From contig CANNOC010000002.1 in the NCBI GenBank assembly GCA_947507155.1, positions 87,468 through 151,467 of the forward strand: a DNA stretch of 64,000 nucleotides. Direction: 5' to 3'. The notes under the pieces were generated by a model. The model searched no databases. It had not been told where the DNA came from and worked only from the letters and a program-made list of their open reading frames with translations. Of the stretch, positions 34,834 to 43,362 are shown piece after piece. The number at the start of each line of letters is the position of its first letter. The stretch's first letter is position 1. The position numbers and the translations under genes are program-made. The DNA is from an uncultured Collinsella sp. GTDB lineage: Bacteria > Actinomycetota > Coriobacteriia > Coriobacteriales > Coriobacteriaceae.

Positions 34834-36864
34834 CTACAGCTCGTTGGCCGCGTGATATGCCGTGCGGATGGCGCTGGCAATGTCGGCGGTTCGCTCGCCC
34901 GAGCAGTCGCCCACGCAGGTCACGGGCACCGTCACGCCGTCCAGGTCAAACGCGTTGGCCTTGGAACCCACGGCCATCACCACGTAATCGCAGGCGATCT
35001 TCACCGGCTCCTCGGCGCCGTCCTCGGCAGTGCGCACGGCCTCCACGCCCTCGTCGGTAATGGCGGTCAGGCGGGTCTTCACGTGCTGCTCCACGTTATG
35101 CTCGGCAAAGTCGCTCATAATCAGCGGCAGAATGGTCTCGGACTCGCCCGCGGCAATCTTATCGAGCATCTCCACGATCGCTACCTCGCAGCCATGCTGC
35201 AGCAGGTACTCGGCAGTCTCGGTGCCCACCAGGCCACCGCCAATAACGGCGACGCGGCCCGTAAGCTCCACCTTGCCGGCCAGCACGTCCCAGCTCGAGA
35301 CGACCTTGTCCGAATCGGCACCCGGAACGGGAATGACCACGTCGTGCGCGCCCACGGCCACAATCGCGGCGTCGGCGGCGTTGAGGTCCTCGGCGGTAGC
35401 GGCATGGTTGAGCTCGACCTTCACGCCCAGGCCAGGCAGAATCTTCTCGTAGTACTCGACCGAGCGCATGATCTCGTCCTTGCGCGGAGGCGCGGCCGCC
35501 AGCACAATCTGGCCGCCCAGATGATCGCTCGCCTCGTAGACGGTCACGTCGTAGCCGCGCTTGGCCGCCACGCGCGCGGCCTCCAGGCCGGCAATACCGC
35601 CGCCCACCACGGCGATCTTCTTGTCGCCCTCGCCCGGCTTGATGGCGATGGTCGCCTCGTCGCCGTTCTCGGCATTGAGCACGCACGAGATGTACTTGCG
35701 GTTTTGAATCGCGTCGACACAGCCCTTATTGCAGTTGAGGCACTCGCGAATGGGCTCGCCCGTGGCGGCCTTCAGCGCAATGTCGGGGTCGCACATGAGC
35801 GAGCGGCCATAGGCGACGATGTCGGCAGAGCCATCCTCCAGGATCTTCTCGCCGGCCTCGACCGAGACCACGCGGCCGACGGTTGCCACCGGCACGGAGA
35901 CCAGGGCCTTGACGCGCTCGGCCACGGGCAGCGTCCAGTTGTAGGGCATGGCGCCCATGGGCGGAATGGTGTCGCCCATGTTGCCGGTGTGATTTGCCTG
36001 TGCAACCTGGATCATGTCGATGCCCGCGCTCTCGAGCAGCTTGGCAAACTCGCAGGCCTCGTCGGGCTGCAGGCCGCCCTTACCGCGCGGCGTGCCGTCG
36101 GGGTTCTCCATGATCACGGGGAGCTTGTACTCCACCATCAGCTGCGGCGCGGCTTCCTTAATGGCAGCGACGACCTCGAGCGCATAGCGAACGCGGTTCT
36201 CGAACGAGCCACCGTACTCGTCGGTGCGCTTGTTGAGGATGGCCGAGCACAGCGAACCCACCAGGCGGTCGCCGTGGACCTCGATGGCGTCGATTCCGGC
36301 CTGCTGCGCGCGAGCGGCCGAGGCAGCGATAGCCTCCTTGATCTGGGTGAGCTGCTCTACGCTCGCCTCGTTCACGAAGTGCTGCATATCGTGGTGCAGC
36401 TTGGCATAGGCCTGTTTGCGGATCTCGTTGGACTCGGCCATCTTGGCGGCAAAGGTCTCCTCGTCACCGGCGGCCTTGGCTTCCTGCGCGGCCTTGGCGG
36501 CGGCCATGGATCCCATGACCATGCGGCCGACGCCGGGCACGTCGTACTCGGGGTGGAACAGCTGCAGCGCGACCTTGGCACCGTGCTTGTGGACGGCGTC
36601 GGCCAGCGCCTTAAACGTGGGGATCTGGGCGTCGGTCGCCAGCTTGGGCGTGGGGCTTGCGGTCATAACGGGAGCGACGTCGCCGATGACGATGTAGCTC
36701 ACGCCGCCACGGGCCAGGCGCTCGTAAAAAGCCAGGCTACGCTCGCCAATGGAACCGTCGCGCTCCTCGTAGCCGGTGGTAAGCGGCGGGAACATAATGC
36801 GGTTCTTGAGCTCAAGGGGGCCAACCGTAATGGGCTGGAGCAGCTTGGATGCAGGTGCGGTCAT
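34834..36864 (-). CDS. NADH:flavin oxidoreductase / 2,4-dienoyl-CoA-reductase-like Fe-S flavoprotein
   Basis: A 676-residue three-domain enzyme of the FadH/BaiCD/Old-Yellow-Enzyme type. An N-terminal FMN TIM barrel (about 1-340; EVHGDRLVGSL is the substrate/FMN site region) is followed by a Cys cluster for one [4Fe-4S] (CLNCNKGC, then SCVLN, about 375-400) and FAD and NAD(P) Rossmann domains (AVVGGGIAGLEAAR near 415; AVIGGGLVGTETAEYL near 545). The family reduces activated C=C bonds; in gut Actinobacteria relatives act on bile acids, fatty acids or phenylpropanoids, but the substrate cannot be told. The ATG at 36864 is preferred, because GAGAGG precedes it at 7 bases and directly abuts the ATG at 36870. 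Confidence 0.88.
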   Translation of the reverse strand: MTAPASKLLQPITVGPLELKNRIMFPPLTTGYEERDGSIGERSLAFYERLARGGVSYIVIGDVAPVMTASPTPKLATDAQIPTFKALADAVHKHGAKVALQLFHPEYDVPGVGRMVMGSMAAAKAAQEAKAAGDEETFAAKMAESNEIRKQAYAKLHHDMQHFVNEASVEQLTQIKEAIAASAARAQQAGIDAIEVHGDRLVGSLCSAILNKRTDEYGGSFENRVRYALEVVAAIKEAAPQLMVEYKLPVIMENPDGTPRGKGGLQPDEACEFAKLLESAGIDMIQVAQANHTGNMGDTIPPMGAMPYNWTLPVAERVKALVSVPVATVGRVVSVEAGEKILEDGSADIVAYGRSLMCDPDIALKAATGEPIRECLNCNKGCVDAIQNRKYISCVLNAENGDEATIAIKPGEGDKKIAVVGGGIAGLEAARVAAKRGYDVTVYEASDHLGGQIVLAAAPPRKDEIMRSVEYYEKILPGLGVKVELNHAATAEDLNAADAAIVAVGAHDVVIPVPGADSDKVVSSWDVLAGKVELTGRVAVIGGGLVGTETAEYLLQHGCEVAIVEMLDKIAAGESETILPLIMSDFAEHNVEQHVKTRLTAITDEGVEAVRTAEDGAEEPVKIACDYVVMAVGSKANAFDLDGVTVPVTCVGDCSGERTADIASAIRTAYHAANEL

Positions 36865-37005
36865 GGACATTCCTCTCTTGTAGGCGCGGCGGCGATGATG
36901 CCACGTAGTTGTCTAGAGGATATGACATGAGAGCACGGCGGCACAACGAAAATCGGCGAATATCAGGTGACGGCAGGTGGATGGGGCGGGACGGCCCGTC
37001 GGTTC

Positions 37006-37464
37006 GTCTCAATCTGTAACAGTTACTCGGCAAAAACCGGGTCTTACTGTTACAGATCAAGACAAACGGGAGCGGTCCGTCGGAAAATCTCGATCTGTAA
37101 CACTTACAGACCAAAAACGACCCTAGATGTTACAAATCGAGACGAACAAATTCGGTCCGACCAAACATCTCAATCTGTAACATCTAGGCCCACTTTTGGC
37201 CCCTACCTGTTACAGATCGGGACAACGGGAACCGTCCCAACAAAATGTCTCGATCTGTAACATCCATCGGCCAAAAACGACCCCAGGTGTTACAGATCAA
37301 GACAAACCAAACCCGCCTGCTAGAAAATCTCAATCTGTAACAACAACTCGGCAAAATCCGTCCCTCGTGTTACAGATTTAGACAAACAAAGATCGTCCTG
37401 CCGAAACATCTCGATCTGTAACACCTAGCCGCCCAAATCGGGTCCAGATGTTACAGATCGAGAT
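37006..37464. repeat. Six-unit array of 56-bp hairpins with 80-bp period
   Basis: Units at 37006(8)-37063, 37088-37143, 37168-37223, 37248-37303, 37328-37383 and 37409-37464. Each begins TCTC(A/G)ATCTGTAACA and ends TGTTACAGAT(C/T)(A/G)AGAC, so the unit folds into a stem of about 15 bp around a 26-base loop whose middle often reads AAAAAC. Spacers of about 24 bases vary. The last unit alone ends GAGAT followed by TTTG. The same unit recurs in pairs at 53204-53340 and 60161-60297. No ORF is supported. It fills the gap between the flavoprotein promoter and the tRNA terminator. Confidence 0.93.
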
Positions 37465-37513
37465 TTTGTTTGGGAAGTTGAGAACTGGGTCGAAAACATT
37501 GATCCGCAATAAC

Positions 37514-37543
37514 AAAAAAGCTCGCCGGCTAGGCCGACGAGCT
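37514..37543 (-). terminator. Terminator of initiator tRNA gene
   Basis: On the minus strand AGCTCGTCGGCC-TA-GCCGGCGAGCT (one mismatch) is followed by TTTTTT, 10 bases beyond the tRNA 3' end. Confidence 0.88.
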
Positions 37544-37552
37544 GCAAGTTCT

Positions 37553-37629
37553 TGGTCGCGGGGGCAGGATTTGAACCTACGACCTCCGGGTTATGAGCCC
37601 GGCGAGCTACCAGACTGCTCCACCCCGCA
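37553..37629 (-). tRNA. Initiator tRNA-fMet (anticodon CAT)
   Basis: The 77-base gene folds as a cloverleaf with anticodon CAT and an encoded CCA end. The anticodon stem has three consecutive G-C pairs (GGG...CCC), the hallmark of initiator tRNA, and the D-arm matches known initiator tRNAs. The first base pair is U1-G72, a weak pair in the position where initiators typically lack a Watson-Crick pair. It is transcribed alone and followed by its own terminator. Confidence 0.95.
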
Positions 37630-37783
37630 ATGTCTGGGCGCCTCATGTGCGCAAGAAAGAATATTACGCGGGAGTTCGGTAAACGGCAAGGAAAATCTCG
37701 TAGAGCATAATTCCTTCATATTTAAACCCCTCAGCCCATATCACTGTAACCGAATCGCAGCCGAGCGCCGTCGACGGCGCGTA

Positions 37784-37789
37784 TACAAT
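37784..37789 (+). promoter_or_regulatory. -10 element candidate for coaX
   Basis: TACAAT, within TATACAAT, lies 36 bases upstream of the coaX ATG. No clear -35 is seen. Confidence 0.4.
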
Positions 37790-37825
37790 GGTGCGCGTCC
37801 TTTTATGCCAACACTGGGAGTAGAC

Positions 37826-38599
37826 ATGCTGCTCGCTATCGATATGGGAAACACGCAGACGGCCATGGGTCTGTTTGACGGAGACGAGCTGGTGCAGTCG
37901 TGGCGTATGCCCACCGACCGCTCCTATACCGCGGACGAGATCCACGTGCGCCTGATGGGTTTCTTTAAGATGTACGGCCTTTCGCTCGATGCGGTCGACG
38001 CGATCGCCTTTGCCGGCGTGGTGCCGCAGCTCTCGCGCGAGTGGCACGCCGTGGCCGACCGCATTGCCGCGGATGCCATCGTCATCGGGCCGCAGACGGC
38101 CGCGGTGACCAAGCTGCGCGCGGCGCGCCCCCAGGCCGTGGGTGCCGACCGCGTCGCCAACGCCGTTGCGGCCGAAACTTTCTACGGCGCGCCGGCGATC
38201 GTGGTGGACTTTGGCACCGCGACCAATATCGACGTCATCGATGAGGACGGTTATTACATTGGCGGAGCGATCGCGCCGGGCATCCGCATCTCCATGGACG
38301 CGCTTGCCGCCCGTGCCGCCAAGCTCGCCAGCGTTCCGCTCGAGGCGCCGGAGCACGCCATCGGCCGCGATACCGAGGAGTGCATCAAGGTCGGCGCCGT
38401 GATGGGCGCCGCCGCCATGGCCGAGGGCCTGGTCGCGCGCATGAAGCGCGAGCTGGGCCGCGAGGATGCCACCGTTATCGCCACGGGCGGTCTCGCCGGC
38501 ATCGTCGCCGATTCGACCGATGCCTTCGACGTGGTCGACGGGCAGCTCACCATCAAGGGCATCTGCGAAATCCACCGCCGCATGCAGGAGCTGGGGTAA
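37826..38599 (+). CDS. coaX: Type III pantothenate kinase
   Basis: A 257-residue ASKHA-fold kinase that phosphorylates pantothenate in the first step of coenzyme A synthesis. The phosphate-1 loop is AIDMGNTQTAMGLF (residues 4-17); VGADRVAN near 105 and VVDFGTATNIDVID near 125 are the substrate and metal motifs; TGGLAG near 223 is the adenosine motif. The ATG at 37826 follows GGGAG; the ATG seven codons upstream has no ribosome binding site and would add a tail unlike the family. The length is standard for CoaX. Confidence 0.94.
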   Translation: MLLAIDMGNTQTAMGLFDGDELVQSWRMPTDRSYTADEIHVRLMGFFKMYGLSLDAVDAIAFAGVVPQLSREWHAVADRIAADAIVIGPQTAAVTKLRAARPQAVGADRVANAVAAETFYGAPAIVVDFGTATNIDVIDEDGYYIGGAIAPGIRISMDALAARAAKLASVPLEAPEHAIGRDTEECIKVGAVMGAAAMAEGLVARMKRELGREDATVIATGGLAGIVADSTDAFDVVDGQLTIKGICEIHRRMQELG

Positions 38600-38656
38600 G
38601 ACAGGGGCATAAGTCGAGCACGTCCAATGCCCCAGCCCCCGCAAACGTTCGCCAAG

Positions 38657-38699
38657 CCTATTCCTCAAAACTGAAAAATTTTCAATTTTGAGGAATAGG
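38657..38699. repeat. AT-rich inverted repeat downstream of coaX
   Basis: CCTATTCCTCAAAA and TTTTGAGGAATAGG are 14-base arms around CTGAAAAATTTTCAA, itself nearly palindromic. It stands out from the GC-rich surroundings. It may end coaX transcription, though no T-run follows. Confidence 0.6.
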
Positions 38700-38730
38700 A
38701 CCGACGCGGCCATTCTCTCGGGTCACACAG

Positions 38731-38763
38731 AAGCCCTCCCCGGTGCAGGCCGAGGAGGGCTTC
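38731..38763. terminator. Hairpin between convergent coaX and the BirA-like gene
   Basis: AAGCCCTCC and GGAGGGCTT enclose a 15-base GC-rich loop. There is no strong T-run on either strand. It lies 36 bases past the BirA-like stop and could serve both genes. Confidence 0.5.
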
Positions 38764-38799
38764 GTTGTCATCGCTATCTTTGAGCGCGGATGTCTCGCG

Positions 38800-39501
38800 T
38801 TACAGCCCGCGAATCCGTACGGCCTCGGGCGGAAACTCCTGCTCGCCGGCATCGGTCTTGATGGTCGCACGGCCCCAGATGTCCAGGCCCGCAAACACAC
38901 CGACCGCAAGCGGCAAACCGCTGGGCGACACCGCCGCAACTTGGCGACCCAGCAGCGGCACCATGTCGAAGTACTCGCCCAGCACGGGGGCCAGCGGACC
39001 TGCGGCGCCCTGCGGCGTATTGGCAACAGCCGCCCAGGCGTCCACACGGGTCAGCACGGCGGCAGACAACTCCTCGACCAGCGCTTCGTCAGCCACGTCC
39101 ACACCAAGCTCGCTCAGCGCCGAGCGCTCAATATCCACCGTCACGGCACCGAAAATGCCCGCGGCACCGGCGCCACCGTTGACGGCGACGCGCGCAAACG
39201 GGGTCTCAAACGTAGGCGCGCCGCACACAATGTCGCTCGGCCATTGAATGCCCACCTTGCCGGCAAGGCCCAGCCCCGGTGCTGTAGCCGTTCCCACGAG
39301 CGCGTCCATCATGCCCATCGCCGCCACAAACGGAAGGCCGTGGAAGGCATGCATGTTCACGTCGGGGCGCACGACCAGCGAAAACGTCAGCGATGCATCG
39401 CCCGCGCTCCACGCGCACCAGCCCGCGGACATGCCCTCGCGGCCCGCGTCACGCGCCGCGTCGAGCTCGGTACCGGCGGCAACAGCATTCATCTCGATCA
39501 T
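38800..39501 (-). CDS. Divergent biotin-protein-ligase-like (BPL_LplA_LipB) protein
   Basis: A 233-residue protein resembling the catalytic and C-terminal domains of BirA, without the N-terminal HTH domain. VGIQWPSDIV (about 107-116) lies where BirA has KWPNDV, so the essential Lys is Gln and Asn is Ser. The biotin-loop region reads GREGMSAGW (about 20-28) instead of GRGRxGRxW. The C terminus (GVFAGLDIWGRATIK) matches the SH3-like BirA tail. It may be a pseudo-ligase or act on another substrate. The ATG abuts the stop codon of the folate gene (no gap), so it is coupled to folate synthesis. Confidence 0.65.
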   Translation of the reverse strand: MIEMNAVAAGTELDAARDAGREGMSAGWCAWSAGDASLTFSLVVRPDVNMHAFHGLPFVAAMGMMDALVGTATAPGLGLAGKVGIQWPSDIVCGAPTFETPFARVAVNGGAGAAGIFGAVTVDIERSALSELGVDVADEALVEELSAAVLTRVDAWAAVANTPQGAAGPLAPVLGEYFDMVPLLGRQVAAVSPSGLPLAVGVFAGLDIWGRATIKTDAGEQEFPPEAVRIRGL

Positions 39502-41229
39502 CTACATACGCCCCAATTCGCCCACGATATGGCCCACGCGATCCTCGGGTTCCTTGACCTCGACGCCGTTGTAACGGAAGAACCGCGCCGGGTCGTGCAT
39601 CAGGTCCTCGAGCGGCACCAGCACAAAATCACGCTCGCCAATGAGCGGATGCGGCAGGCGCAGCTTCTTGCCGCCGTGGGTCTCGCCATCCATCCACAGC
39701 AGGTCCAGATCGATGGTGCGTGGGCCATTGACCTTGGCTTTCTTGGAGCGGTCGCGCCCCAGCTCGGCCTCGATCTTCATAAGCTCGTCGAGCAGCACCA
39801 GCGGCGCCAGCTCGGTCTTAATCTCGATGACGGCGTTGGCAAACGCATCCTGGCGCGTCTCGTAGGCCGGCTCGCTCTCGTAGATGCGCGAGCAGTTGGA
39901 CACGCAGGTGAGCGGAATCTCGGCGATCATGTCGCGCGCGGCGCGGATGTTGTCGCAACGATGCCCCAGGTTGGAGCCCACGGCCACAAACGCGCGACGC
40001 GGCTGCGGCTTAGCAACAGCCCAGTAACCGTTCAGGAACTGCGCAAAGCCCGCGACGTCGTGCACGCGCACGATGTTGGCGCCGGCCTGGATGGCGCCCA
40101 GGCACACGCCAAACGTGGCGGCATCGCGCGCGGCGGCATCGGTCACGCCCGAGACAGCGCCCACAAAACGCTTGCGCGACACGGCGCACATGAGCGGATA
40201 GCCCAGCGACGCCATCTTGGCGGTCTCGCGCTGGATGACGATGTCCTCGTTGGCCGTCTTGCCAAAGCCCGGACCGGGATCTATGCAGATGCGGTCGCGC
40301 GACACGCCGGCATGGATGAGCGTGCGAGCCTGGTCGGACAGAAAGCCCATGACACGGCGCATGATGGGTGCCGAATCGGGCAGGGTAAAGCGGCGGAGCT
40401 GAGAGGTGGGCACGTAGGCCTCCTCGCGGCGGGCGCTGCGGCGCATCATGGCTGCCAGGTGGTCATTCGGCTCCGGCGCGGGCTCAGAGGTCGCGGCGGC
40501 CTCGGAGACAGGGGCAGCCTGCTCGGCGGCCGGCGTCTCTTGCTTCTGCTCGTCCGTGGGCTCCGGCGCAGGCTCCGGATCGCCAAACGGCAGCGAGGGC
40601 TGCACCGCGCCACCCGGCAGCTTGGCCTCCGTCTTGGGCTCGCCTAGCAGCTTGCCGCGACGGCGGCGCGCCGGCTTCTCGGCCTCGCGCGCAGCCTCGG
40701 CGGCCGCTTCGCGCGCCTTCTCGGCAACAAACGCTGCGGCCGAGGTATCGAGCTGCACCGTTGCATGCGTGCGCGTAGGCGCCGCGATCTCGCCGGCGTG
40801 CATCACGATGACACCGCAGGTGCTCGTCGCGACAAATTCGACCATCTTGGGGTCGGTGAAGCCCGTCACGTCGTTGACGATCGAGGCACCGCAGCGCACG
40901 GCCGCCTTGGCAACCGCCACGTGGCGCGTGTCGATCGAGACGATAGCGCCCTCTTTGGCCAGCGCGCGCACCACGGGCAGCACGCGGCGAGCCTCCTCGT
41001 CGGGATTGACCGGGGTAAATCCGGGGCGCGTAGACTCGCCGCCCACGTCGATGATGTCGGCGCCGGCATCGAGCATCGCCAGGCCGTACTCGATGGCGGC
41101 ATCCGGGTCGAAGTGCTCCCCGCCATCGCTAAACGAATCGGGCGTCACGTTGAGGACGCCCATGATGCGCGGGCGGTCAAAGCTGAGCTCGTACTTTCCG
41201 CACCGCCATGTCTTACTATCGTTCGCCAT
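39502..41229 (-). CDS. folP-folK: Dihydropteroate synthase / HPPK fusion (FolP-FolK)
   Basis: A 575-residue bifunctional folate enzyme. FolP motifs: MGVLNVTPDSFSDGG (about 23-37), GGESTRPG (about 63-70), SIVNDVTG (about 117-124), then CIDPGPGFGKT (about 315-325) and SRKRFVG (about 351-357). The FolK domain starts near 412 (AFVAVGSNLG) and includes GPRTIDLDLLW. Between MHAGE and the DPGPGFGK loop lies an insert of about 130 residues (about 152-284), rich in Ala, Glu and Pro with an ARRRRG basic patch, absent from normal FolP. The ATG at 41229 follows AGGAGG; the frame upstream (to 41292) is not conserved-looking. The sirtuin gene lies 94 bases upstream. Confidence 0.9.
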   Translation of the reverse strand: MANDSKTWRCGKYELSFDRPRIMGVLNVTPDSFSDGGEHFDPDAAIEYGLAMLDAGADIIDVGGESTRPGFTPVNPDEEARRVLPVVRALAKEGAIVSIDTRHVAVAKAAVRCGASIVNDVTGFTDPKMVEFVATSTCGVIVMHAGEIAAPTRTHATVQLDTSAAAFVAEKAREAAAEAAREAEKPARRRRGKLLGEPKTEAKLPGGAVQPSLPFGDPEPAPEPTDEQKQETPAAEQAAPVSEAAATSEPAPEPNDHLAAMMRRSARREEAYVPTSQLRRFTLPDSAPIMRRVMGFLSDQARTLIHAGVSRDRICIDPGPGFGKTANEDIVIQRETAKMASLGYPLMCAVSRKRFVGAVSGVTDAAARDAATFGVCLGAIQAGANIVRVHDVAGFAQFLNGYWAVAKPQPRRAFVAVGSNLGHRCDNIRAARDMIAEIPLTCVSNCSRIYESEPAYETRQDAFANAVIEIKTELAPLVLLDELMKIEAELGRDRSKKAKVNGPRTIDLDLLWMDGETHGGKKLRLPHPLIGERDFVLVPLEDLMHDPARFFRYNGVEVKEPEDRVGHIVGELGRM

Positions 41230-41323
41230 GAACATCCTCCTAAAATGCCCGCGCCGCCGCGCTCGGGCGCAGGCGGCGGGGTTGCTTTGCAATTAGTCTT
41301 TCTATTGTATCCGCGCACACGGG

Positions 41324-42076
41324 CTAGAACGCAAACGCGGCCGCGATGTCGCAAGAAATCAGCAGGTCGGCATTTGCATCCTGATCGGTGGGAGCAAGAT
41401 TGCAAATGGCCAGCGTATCGCCGGTAAAGTAGCGCGTAAGGCCCGCCGCCGGATACACCACGAGCGAGGTCCCGCCCACAATGAGGGCATCGGCCGCGGC
41501 GATGGCGGCAACGGCGCCGGTCAGCACACGCTCATCGAGCGGCTCCTCGTAGAGCACCACATCGGGCTTGATGCGCCCGCCGCACGCAGGACACACGGGC
41601 ACACCCGCGGCGTCCTCGTGCTCGCGCGAGCAAATCCACTCGGCGCTATAGACCGCGCCGCACGACTGGCAAATGTTTCGATGGACCGATCCGTGCAGCT
41701 CAAACACACGCTGCGAGCCGGCCATCTGATGCAGACCGTCGATATTTTGCGTCACCACGGCATTTAGCTTTCCGGCGCGCTCCAGCTCGGCCAGCTTGGT
41801 GTGGCAGCGGTTGGGCTTGGCGCCAAGCGCGATCATCTTGGTGCGGTAGAAGTCGAAGAACTTGGCCGGATGCGCCTCATAAAAGCTATGCGAGAGCATG
41901 GTCTCGGGCGGATAGGCAAACTGCTGGTGATACAGGCCGTCCACGCTGCGGAAATCGGGGATGCCACTCGCCGTGGAAACACCCGCGCCACCAAAGAAGA
42001 CCACGCGCTTGTGGGTGCCGAACAGCTCTTCCAGCGCGGCGGAGGCCTGCTTGGGATCCGTTATTGCCTGCGTCAT
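41324..42076 (-). CDS. cobB: Sir2-family NAD-dependent protein deacylase
   Basis: A 250-residue sirtuin. The NAD motif is GGAGVSTASGIPDFR (29-43), the NID motif TQNIDGLH (109-116), the catalytic His is His128 in LHG, and the zinc site is Cys136/139/162/165. TSLVVYP (about 201) and a C-terminal NLA segment complete the Rossmann fold. The Tyr-x-x-Arg pair that selects succinyl or malonyl lysine in some relatives reads Tyr77-x-x-Lys80, so simple deacetylation is more likely. The ATG follows GGAGGAC. It is upstream of folP-folK on the same strand. Confidence 0.92.
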   Translation of the reverse strand: MTQAITDPKQASAALEELFGTHKRVVFFGGAGVSTASGIPDFRSVDGLYHQQFAYPPETMLSHSFYEAHPAKFFDFYRTKMIALGAKPNRCHTKLAELERAGKLNAVVTQNIDGLHQMAGSQRVFELHGSVHRNICQSCGAVYSAEWICSREHEDAAGVPVCPACGGRIKPDVVLYEEPLDERVLTGAVAAIAAADALIVGGTSLVVYPAAGLTRYFTGDTLAICNLAPTDQDANADLLISCDIAAAFAF

Positions 42077-42212
42077 ATGAGTCCTCCGTCCTTGTTGGTC
42101 GGATGGCGGCGGGCGCTTGCCCGGCGCGCAGCCTTTGGGTCGACACGCGCGGAGCCCACCACCGCCCCTGTTGCGCTAATCTTAAGCCTGCCAACCCCGT
42201 CGAAAGGACACC

Positions 42213-43031
42213 ATGCCTCAGACTTACACTTTCGCCTCGTGGAACGTCAACGGCCTGCGCGCCGTGCTCAAAAAGGACCCGAGCTTTATCCAGGTCGCGC
42301 AAGAACTCGACGTCGATATCCTGGCGCTGCAGGAGACAAAGCTACAGGAGGGCCAGGTCGATATCGACCTGCCCGGCTATCACCAAACCTGGAGCTACGC
42401 CGAGCGTAAAGGCTATTCGGGCACCGCGGTCTTTAGCCGCCAGGAACCGCTGCGCGTGCGGCGCGCCGACGCGCTGCTACCCTACGCCGGCGAGGGCGAG
42501 GCGGCCGAGCTCGTGGCGCAGGCCGCGACCGAGGGCCGCGTCTGCGCGCTCGAGTTCGACAAGTTTTGGTTTGTCGACGTCTATACGCCCAACGCGCAAA
42601 ACGAACTCGCCCGCATCGATGTGCGTATGGCCTGGGACGATGCCTACCGCGGCTTTTTGAACGCGCTCGAGCGCGAGACCGGCAAACCCGTCGTAACCTG
42701 CGGCGACTTTAACGTGGCGCACGAGGAGATCGACCTTAAGAACCCCAAGTCCAACCGCGGCAACGCCGGCTTTTCGGACGAGGAGCGCGGCAAGTTTACC
42801 GAGCTGCTCAACGCCGGGTTTACCGATACCTGGCGCGCGGCAAACCCCGACGTCGAGGGCGTCTACAGCTGGTGGAGTTACCGCTTTAATGCTCGCAAGA
42901 ACAACGCCGGCTGGCGCATCGATTATTTCCTGGTAAGTGATTCAATCGCCGCCGACGTTCGCGACACCGGTATCCGTGGCGACATCTTCGGCAGCGACCA
43001 CTGCCCCGTCACCCTCACGCTAGAGTTCTAG
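42213..43031 (+). CDS. xth: Exodeoxyribonuclease III / AP endonuclease
   Basis: A 272-residue EEP-fold nuclease of the ExoA/XthA type for base-excision repair. Motifs: SWNVNGLRA (9-17), LALQETKLQ (about 33-41), VDVYTPNAQ (about 123), CGDFNVAHEEIDL (about 168-180), WWSYR (about 223) and WRIDYFL (about 237), ending with GSDHCPV (about 260-266), where the catalytic His sits. The ATG follows AAAGGA. The gene is divergent from the sirtuin gene; the 136 bases between them hold the promoters. Confidence 0.93.
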   Translation: MPQTYTFASWNVNGLRAVLKKDPSFIQVAQELDVDILALQETKLQEGQVDIDLPGYHQTWSYAERKGYSGTAVFSRQEPLRVRRADALLPYAGEGEAAELVAQAATEGRVCALEFDKFWFVDVYTPNAQNELARIDVRMAWDDAYRGFLNALERETGKPVVTCGDFNVAHEEIDLKNPKSNRGNAGFSDEERGKFTELLNAGFTDTWRAANPDVEGVYSWWSYRFNARKNNAGWRIDYFLVSDSIAADVRDTGIRGDIFGSDHCPVTLTLEF

Positions 43032-43108
43032 CCCCAACTGATCCCCTGGGGACGGAGGAAAAGGGATCATTTTCACCTCGCGAGGGAATCCACGCGACCC
43101 GCCCGCCA

Positions 43109-43260
43109 CGAAACTGGCCCATCTACTACGTTTAAGCCACCGCCCTCAACCACAGCGAACAACGCAAAAAGAAAACCGCAGGTAGAAAGCCTGCGGTTTT
43201 TCATAAAACGCGGTCATGGTCGGGGGTATCAGGCTAAACGTAGTAGATGGGCCAGTTTCG
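43109..43260. repeat. Nested palindromic element, subfamily B, copy B2
   Basis: Perfect 26-bp outer arms (43109-43134 and 43235-43260) read CGAAACTGGCCCATCTAC and on to GTTTA. The centre is a perfect 11-bp hairpin AAAACCGCAGG / CCTGCGGTTTT (43172-43200) with TAGAAAG in the loop; CATGGTCGGGGG follows. Outer flanks carry (A)CTGAT(C/T)CCCTGGGGACG on both sides (43038-43054 and 43276-43292). Confidence 0.87.
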
Positions 43261-43362
43261 TTGCGGCCGCCGTCAACTGATTCCCTGGGGACGTCTGGGG
43301 ACAGAAGAAAACGGATCAATTAGGCTCTTGAGGACCACGATGCCCGTCATATCAGCCGGCCA

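Noticed and set aside
34852..36930. Plus-strand frame of 692 codons opposite the flavoprotein
   Set aside because: Antisense shadow; the minus strand has all expected flavin and Fe-S motifs.
37006..37464. CRISPR array
   Set aside because: Each unit has inverted rather than simple direct repeats, the 24-base spacers share a loose consensus, two-unit copies occur elsewhere with nearly identical spacers, and no cas gene is present.
37006..37464. Integron attC array
   Set aside because: Units are regularly spaced palindromes, but the arms lack the GTTRRRY / RYYYAAC boxes, no cassettes lie between them and no integrase is seen.
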